A stretch of DNA of 11,331 nucleotides from Alphaproteobacteria bacterium (GTDB lineage Bacteria; Pseudomonadota; Alphaproteobacteria; Sphingomonadales; Sphingomonadaceae). The position numbers and the translations under genes are program-made. Positions 7,798 to 11,331 of this stretch are shown piece after piece (position 1 is the first letter of the stretch; each line of letters begins with the position of its first letter). A model generated the notes under the pieces. The model searched no databases and was not told where the DNA came from. It saw only the letters and a list, made by a program, of their open reading frames with translations. The stretch lies in NCBI GenBank assembly GCA_018828205.1, contig JAHJWA010000418.1:1-11331 (forward strand), read 5' to 3'.

Positions 7798-8259
7798 CTA
7801 TCTTTCGCGAGGACGGAAAACAGGCAGCCGGAAGTCATCCCCGACCGTTTCGAATTCTACTTCCACCGGAAGGTCGAGCGCGAGATTTTCGCGATTCCAG
7901 TCGATCAGGCGCGTGGCCATGCGAACACCCTCTTCCAGTTCCACAACTGCCGCAACGAAGGGAATCTCGGCGGCAAACGCAGGATGCAGGGCCTGGTGAG
8001 TGACAGTCCACGAATACAGCGTCCCCTTGCCGCTGCTGCGTTCCCACGAATATTCAGGCGATCCGCACTTCGCGCACATATACCGGGGCAGGTGGCGGTA
8101 AAGGCCGCAATTCCCACACCGCTGGAAATAGAGGTGCCCATCCTGACAGCGTTCCCAGAACTCCTGCTCGACCGGATCCTGAGGGCGCGGCAGCGGCTTG
8201 CCAGGCACCTTCTGGCCGGAAGTCCGCATTTTCGGCGGCAGATCCTGCTCATCTTTCAT
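7798..8259 (-). CDS. DUF35 zinc-ribbon/OB-fold protein (Ltp2 partner)
   Basis: This 153-residue protein has the DUF35 layout: an N-terminal helix with FWERCQDGHLYFQ (34-46), a rubredoxin-like zinc ribbon with Cys48, Cys51, Cys62 and Cys65 (CGNCG ... CAKCG), then an OB-fold (about 78-150) including GTLYSWTVTHQALHPAF (79-95) and PFVAAVVELEEG (100-111). All four zinc ligands are present. Such proteins bind the CoA moiety and pair with thiolase-fold proteins; in cholesterol degradation the DUF35 domain of ChsH2 forms the retro-aldolase with Ltp2. Here it stands alone, without a MaoC hydratase domain. The ATG at 8259 overlaps the stop of the thiolase-like gene by four bases (ATGA) and is preceded by a perfect AGGAGG 5 nt upstream. 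This implies coupled, roughly equimolar synthesis of the two partners. Confidence 0.9.
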   Translation of the reverse strand: MKDEQDLPPKMRTSGQKVPGKPLPRPQDPVEQEFWERCQDGHLYFQRCGNCGLYRHLPRYMCAKCGSPEYSWERSSGKGTLYSWTVTHQALHPAFAAEIPFVAAVVELEEGVRMATRLIDWNRENLALDLPVEVEFETVGDDFRLPVFRPRER

Positions 8260-9446
8260 GCAAACCTCCTGAGGATAGAAATGGCCCCGTCGCCGAGATC
8301 CCCCCAGCCGGTCACAAGGCCGGTCTGGGCATCTGGCACCTGTCGTTCGCCGCAATCGTGGCGCAACTGGCGCACCGCTTCGATGACATGGTTGAGGCCC
8401 CAGACGTGCGCCTCACTGAGCAAGCCGCCATGGGTATTGATCGGGTAGCGGCCACCGAGCTCGATTTGTCCGTTGGCGACGAATTCCGCCTGCCCTCCAG
8501 GCTCGCAATACCCAAGAGCTTCGAGCTGCAGCAGAACGACATAGGTGAAGCAGTCGTAGATCTGCAGGAAATCCATGTCTTCCCGGTTGACCCCGGCCAT
8601 CTCGAAGGCACGCGGCGCGGCATAGGTGAGCCCGATCTTGAAGGGATCGGGCCGGGAAGGGATATCATCTGCGGGGTAAGGATGGCCTTCGGCGGTGCCG
8701 GCGATGGCCACGGGCACATGGGGCATGTCCTTCGCCCGATCGATCCGCGAAATGACGACCGCACAGGCGCCATCGGTTTCCAGACAGCAATCGTAGAGGC
8801 GAAACGGCTCGGAAATCCAGCGCGCAGCGTGATAGGTTTCGGCATCGAGCGCCCGACCATAAGTGAAGGCGCGGGGGTTCAACTGCGCGTGCCGATGGCA
8901 GGCCAGTGCGATAGCCGCCATCGCATCCGCGCCTACCCCGTATAGCTGCGAATGGCGGGTCGCCAGCCACGCATACATCTGGACCGGCAGGAACACGCCA
9001 TAGGGGATATAATAGCCCTGGATGGTATTGGTCAGCGTGTTCATGTTCATCGGCCGGGTTGGCGGCGCACCGGCCTTGGGCCTGAGCGCCGAATAACCAT
9101 TCCAGCCCAGCGTCACGAGGACGTGATTGCAGACGCCGCTGGCGATCGCCATCGCAGCGTTCTGCAACGCCGTCGTCGGGCTGGCGCCGCCCATGTGGAC
9201 GGTGGCCGCATAGCGCAGCACGTCGATGCCGAGGTTGGCGGCCATTTCCTCCGATGTCGTGTAGATCGGCGGCGGAACCATGCCGTCGATGTCGGATGGC
9301 TTCAGCCCCGCGTCAGCGATCGCGCGGCGCGATGCCTCGAGCATCATGTCAACCGCGGTCCGTTCCGTGCCTTTCACAAAGTCCGTTTCGCCGACGCCGG
9401 TAATTGCAGCCTTGTCCGCGAAGCCGCGTGAGGGTGATGTGGTCAT
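8256..9446 (-). CDS. Thiolase-fold SCP2/Ltp2-like protein lacking catalytic cysteines
   Basis: This 396-residue protein belongs to the lipid-transfer/SCP-x branch of the thiolase superfamily. It has the N-terminal segment AAITGVGETDF (13-23), HMGGASPTTALQNAAMAIASG (84-104) where a thiolase carries its nucleophilic Cys, LYDCCLETDGACAVV (217-231), IYDCFTYV (296-303), PINTHGGLLSEAHVWG (335-350) with His339, and a C-terminal GLVTGWG (376-382) where the second catalytic Cys would sit. Neither catalytic Cys is present, so it is unlikely to be a true thiolase. Known Cys-less relatives (Ltp2 with ChsH2 DUF35) perform retro-aldol cleavage of a beta-hydroxyacyl-CoA; the adjacent, coupled DUF35 gene supports the same role. 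The ATG at 9446 lies 22 nt after the upstream oxidoreductase; its ribosome binding site is weak. It is probably cytoplasmic, since no signal or membrane segment was seen. Confidence 0.88.
   Translation of the reverse strand: MTTSPSRGFADKAAITGVGETDFVKGTERTAVDMMLEASRRAIADAGLKPSDIDGMVPPPIYTTSEEMAANLGIDVLRYAATVHMGGASPTTALQNAAMAIASGVCNHVLVTLGWNGYSALRPKAGAPPTRPMNMNTLTNTIQGYYIPYGVFLPVQMYAWLATRHSQLYGVGADAMAAIALACHRHAQLNPRAFTYGRALDAETYHAARWISEPFRLYDCCLETDGACAVVISRIDRAKDMPHVPVAIAGTAEGHPYPADDIPSRPDPFKIGLTYAAPRAFEMAGVNREDMDFLQIYDCFTYVVLLQLEALGYCEPGGQAEFVANGQIELGGRYPINTHGGLLSEAHVWGLNHVIEAVRQLRHDCGERQVPDAQTGLVTGWGDLGDGAISILRRFA
8265..8270 (-). promoter_or_regulatory. Perfect Shine-Dalgarno AGGAGG of the DUF35 gene
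   Basis: AGGAGG lies 5 nt before the ATG at 8259 and inside the last codons of the thiolase-like gene (AGG AGG encodes the Arg-Arg of its C-terminal RRFA). It decides the start and is the strongest ribosome binding site in the window. Confidence 0.75.
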
Positions 9447-9468
9447 GCCATGCCCCGTTCAGCCGCTG

Positions 9469-10611
9469 TCAGGAATATGAACGGGCGCTGGCCAGGGCTG
9501 TTTCCGCCTCATCCACCAGATCGCGCATGACCTCTGCCGCTGGCCGGATCGCGTCGATCAGGCCAATTCCCTGGCCAGCAAAGCCAGGCATGATGTCTTT
9601 GCGTTCGGCCTTGATGCCCGAGGCCATGACCGGCCCCGAAACCATCGACTGATACGGCATGGGAAGGGGCTCCTTGCCTGCAGCAACCCATGCATCGGCC
9701 CATTTGTTTCGGATCATTCGCGCGGGCTTGCCGGTCAGCGAACGACTGACGACCGTGTCCGCATCGCCGCTTTCGGTGATCGCTTCCTTCTGGAAGTGCT
9801 CGATCCCGGCTTCGACCGTCGCGAGGAATGCCGTGCCAACCCACGCGCCTTCGGCCCCAAGCATCAGTGCCGCAGCGACTCCGCGCCCGTCGGAAATACC
9901 GCCGGCCCCGATCACGGGCACACGATTGCCGACTGCATCGACGACCTGCGGGATCAGCGACATGGTTCCTATCGGGGAATTGTGGCCGCCGCCATCGTGA
10001 CCCTGCGCCACGATCATGTCGATACCGGAATCGACCACCTGCCGAGCGTGCTTGACCTTGCCGATCACCGCCATGACCTTGGTGCCATTGGCGTGAAGAC
10101 GGTCCATCCAGGGCTCAGGATTGCCGAGGCCAGCGGCATAGACCGGCACCTTCTCCTCAATCACCACTTCCATCTGCGCCTCGAAGAACTCTCTCGAGAA
10201 CAGCTGGAGCCCGCTCTTGCCCATTTCCGGCGCACCCGCGGCGCGCATCGCCGCTGCAGCATCGACGTGGGGCAGATGCTCCCGCTCCATGAAATCGCGG
10301 GTGAACTCCTGGTATTCGCCTAGCAATGCCATCGGGTTGTCGGGCGCATCACCACTTTGTGGCGACGAACCCCGCCTGACCGAGGCTGGCAGAAGGGTGT
10401 CCACCCCGAACGGCTTATCGGTCATCTCGCGGGTCTGACGGATCCAGCTACGCAACTGGTCCGGCGAGCACGCCGCTGCGCCCAGAACGCCGAGCCCCCC
10501 GGCATTCGAAACGGCAGCCGCGAGCGCGGGAACGCTCGCCCCGCCCATGCCGGCGAGGAGGATCGGATATTCGATCCCGAGAATTTCGCAAATGCGGCTC
10601 TTGAGTGCCAT
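9469..10611 (-). CDS. FMN-dependent nitronate monooxygenase-like oxidoreductase
   Basis: This 380-residue TIM-barrel flavoprotein belongs to the nitronate monooxygenase/2-nitropropane dioxygenase family. The N-terminal segment has PILLAGMGGASVPALAAAVS (16-35) and GGLGVLGA (38-45). The FMN phosphate and active-site region is AQGHDGGGHNSPIGTMSLIP (202-221), with His210 at the place of the catalytic His, and VIGAGGISDGRGVAAALMLGA (233-253) follows. The C-terminus has GFAGQGIGLI (343-352). Members described as nitronate monooxygenases oxidise alkyl nitronates, but relatives in steroid clusters (IpdC, Rv3553) are FMN-dependent oxidoreductases acting on CoA-linked ring fragments, so the context makes a CoA-thioester redox role plausible. 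The ATG at 10611 was chosen because AGGA (10623-10620) lies 8 nt upstream; the in-frame ATG at 10629 lacks a good site. It is the first enzyme gene after the regulator (42-nt gap) and ends 22 nt before the thiolase-like gene. Confidence 0.87.
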   Translation of the reverse strand: MALKSRICEILGIEYPILLAGMGGASVPALAAAVSNAGGLGVLGAAACSPDQLRSWIRQTREMTDKPFGVDTLLPASVRRGSSPQSGDAPDNPMALLGEYQEFTRDFMEREHLPHVDAAAAMRAAGAPEMGKSGLQLFSREFFEAQMEVVIEEKVPVYAAGLGNPEPWMDRLHANGTKVMAVIGKVKHARQVVDSGIDMIVAQGHDGGGHNSPIGTMSLIPQVVDAVGNRVPVIGAGGISDGRGVAAALMLGAEGAWVGTAFLATVEAGIEHFQKEAITESGDADTVVSRSLTGKPARMIRNKWADAWVAAGKEPLPMPYQSMVSGPVMASGIKAERKDIMPGFAGQGIGLIDAIRPAAEVMRDLVDEAETALASARSYS

Positions 10612-10617
10612 CGTTGT

Positions 10618-10627
10618 CTTCCTCTCC
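10618..10627 (-). promoter_or_regulatory. Ribosome binding site of the FMN oxidoreductase
   Basis: The coding strand reads GGAGAGGAAG; its AGGA core is 8 nt before the ATG at 10611. This favours that start over the ATG at 10629, which overlaps the site itself. Confidence 0.6.
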
Positions 10628-10653
10628 ATCCCGCGACCGTCCCGGACGCGTAG

Positions 10654-11331
10654 CTAAATGTGTCCCCACCGGACCTTCTGGCTCACCAGTTCCGGGCTTC
10701 TCTCCGCGAGATAGGCGGCGGACCCCGACACAAGACGGGCCATGGAGTTCCGCGCAGCTTCGCTATCGCCGGTGCGAACGGCCTCAAGAACGCGGCGCAG
10801 AAATCGCAATTGAACAGCTCGTTCCTGCGCCGAATAGCCCAGCGAGTGCGAGAATTCGCGGGTCAGCAAATGCATCGCCGAAGTCAGCAGGCCGAATAGG
10901 GGATTGCCGCTGGCCCAGCCCAAAAGGTCGTGAAAGCGGCGATTCAATTCCTCGAACCTGCTTCCTTCGACATTGCGCTCGAGCTCCTTGAGGCAATCCG
11001 CAAGGGCGCTCAGGTCGCCAGTGGTCGCTCGCTGGGCGGCGTAAGCGGCAACATCGGGCGCGATCGCTTCGCGCAGTTCGAGCAGCCCCCGCAGGTCTGC
11101 CTCCATGAAATGCAGGATAAGCGAAAGACTGTTAGCAAAATCGCCGGTTTGCGGACGTGCGACGACCGGACCGCCGCCGCGCCCCAGTTGCAGATGAATG
11201 ACGCCCTGGAGTTCGAGGAAGCGCAGCGCCTCTCGCAAGGTTGCCCGGGCAACGTCATATCGCGCAAGCATTTCATCCTCGCGCGGCAACCGGTCCCCCG
11301 CAATATGGGCTCCAGCTTCGATATCGCGAAC
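10654..11331 (-). CDS. GntR-family (FadR-like) transcriptional regulator, 5' end beyond the window
   Basis: 225 residues are visible and the frame is open to the right edge, so the start codon lies outside. The winged helix-turn-helix is almost complete: GDRLPREDEMLARYDVAR and TLREALRFLELQGVI (visible residues 12-45), then the wing GRGGGPVV (50-57). An all-helical FadR/FCD-type effector domain follows (about 70-225), with FEELNRRFHDLLGWASGNPLF (126-146). Of the residues that usually bind metal in FCD domains, His134 is kept, while the preceding Asp is Asn130 and the two later His positions appear to be Leu178 and Leu200. This suggests a metal-free pocket, as in acyl-CoA-binding FadR. Because it heads the gene set in the same direction, it is probably the local, autoregulated repressor, with an acyl-CoA pathway intermediate as possible effector (inference). 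Its operator should lie upstream of the window. Confidence 0.87.
   Translation of the reverse strand, partial: VRDIEAGAHIAGDRLPREDEMLARYDVARATLREALRFLELQGVIHLQLGRGGGPVVARPQTGDFANSLSLILHFMEADLRGLLELREAIAPDVAAYAAQRATTGDLSALADCLKELERNVEGSRFEELNRRFHDLLGWASGNPLFGLLTSAMHLLTREFSHSLGYSAQERAVQLRFLRRVLEAVRTGDSEAARNSMARLVSGSAAYLAERSPELVSQKVRWGHI

Noticed and set aside
10638..10648. Palindrome CGTCC-C-GGACG between the regulator and the FMN oxidoreductase
   Set aside because: An 11-base palindrome is expected by chance in GC-rich DNA and does not resemble the usual GntR/FadR operator pattern; it has no second copy in the gaps inspected.

Overview
This window is a GC-rich stretch in which every recognisable gene lies on the minus strand, so transcription reads from position 11331 towards position 1. 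The gene content and the tight packing of genes suggest an alphaproteobacterium with a large catabolic repertoire, most likely a sphingomonad (Novosphingobium/Sphingobium-like). That assignment is inferred from gene content and protein style, not from a marker gene. No RNA genes, insertion sequences, CRISPR arrays or phage genes were seen.

In transcription order the genes are: (1) a GntR/FadR-type regulator, cut by the right edge (11331-10654); (2) an FMN-dependent nitronate monooxygenase-like oxidoreductase (10611-9469); (3) a thiolase-fold, SCP2/Ltp2-like protein without catalytic cysteines (9446-8256); (4) a stand-alone DUF35/OB-fold zinc-ribbon protein (8259-7798); (5) a large acyl-CoA dehydrogenase subunit (7790-6540); (6) a small acyl-CoA dehydrogenase subunit (6540-5449); (7) a FadD19-like acyl-CoA ligase (5387-3774); (8) a type I Baeyer-Villiger monooxygenase (3777-2143); (9) an alpha/beta hydrolase (2143-1172); and (10) an aldo/keto reductase with a one-base frameshift, cut by the left edge (958-1). 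Genes 3/4, 5/6, 7/8 and 8/9 overlap by 1 or 4 bases, and the other gaps down to gene 9 are 7 to 61 nt, so genes 1-9 look like one operon. Gene 10 follows a 213-nt gap.

The core (ligase, two-subunit dehydrogenase, Ltp2-like protein, DUF35 partner) resembles the CoA-dependent side-chain degradation set known from actinobacterial cholesterol catabolism (FadD19/FadD17, ChsE-type heterotetramers, the Ltp2-ChsH2(DUF35) retro-aldolase). Here it is joined to a Baeyer-Villiger monooxygenase, a hydrolase and a ketone/aldehyde reductase. A consistent but unproven reading is this: a branched or cyclic carboxylic acid is activated to its CoA thioester and desaturated; it is hydrated by an enzyme encoded elsewhere and cleaved by retro-aldol chemistry to a ketone plus a short acyl-CoA; the ketone is then oxidised to an ester or lactone, hydrolysed, and its products reduced. 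The reverse order, with Baeyer-Villiger oxidation first and beta-oxidation second, is also possible. The substrate cannot be read from the sequence; a steroid or terpenoid acid is the leading guess. No enoyl-CoA hydratase is present in the window.
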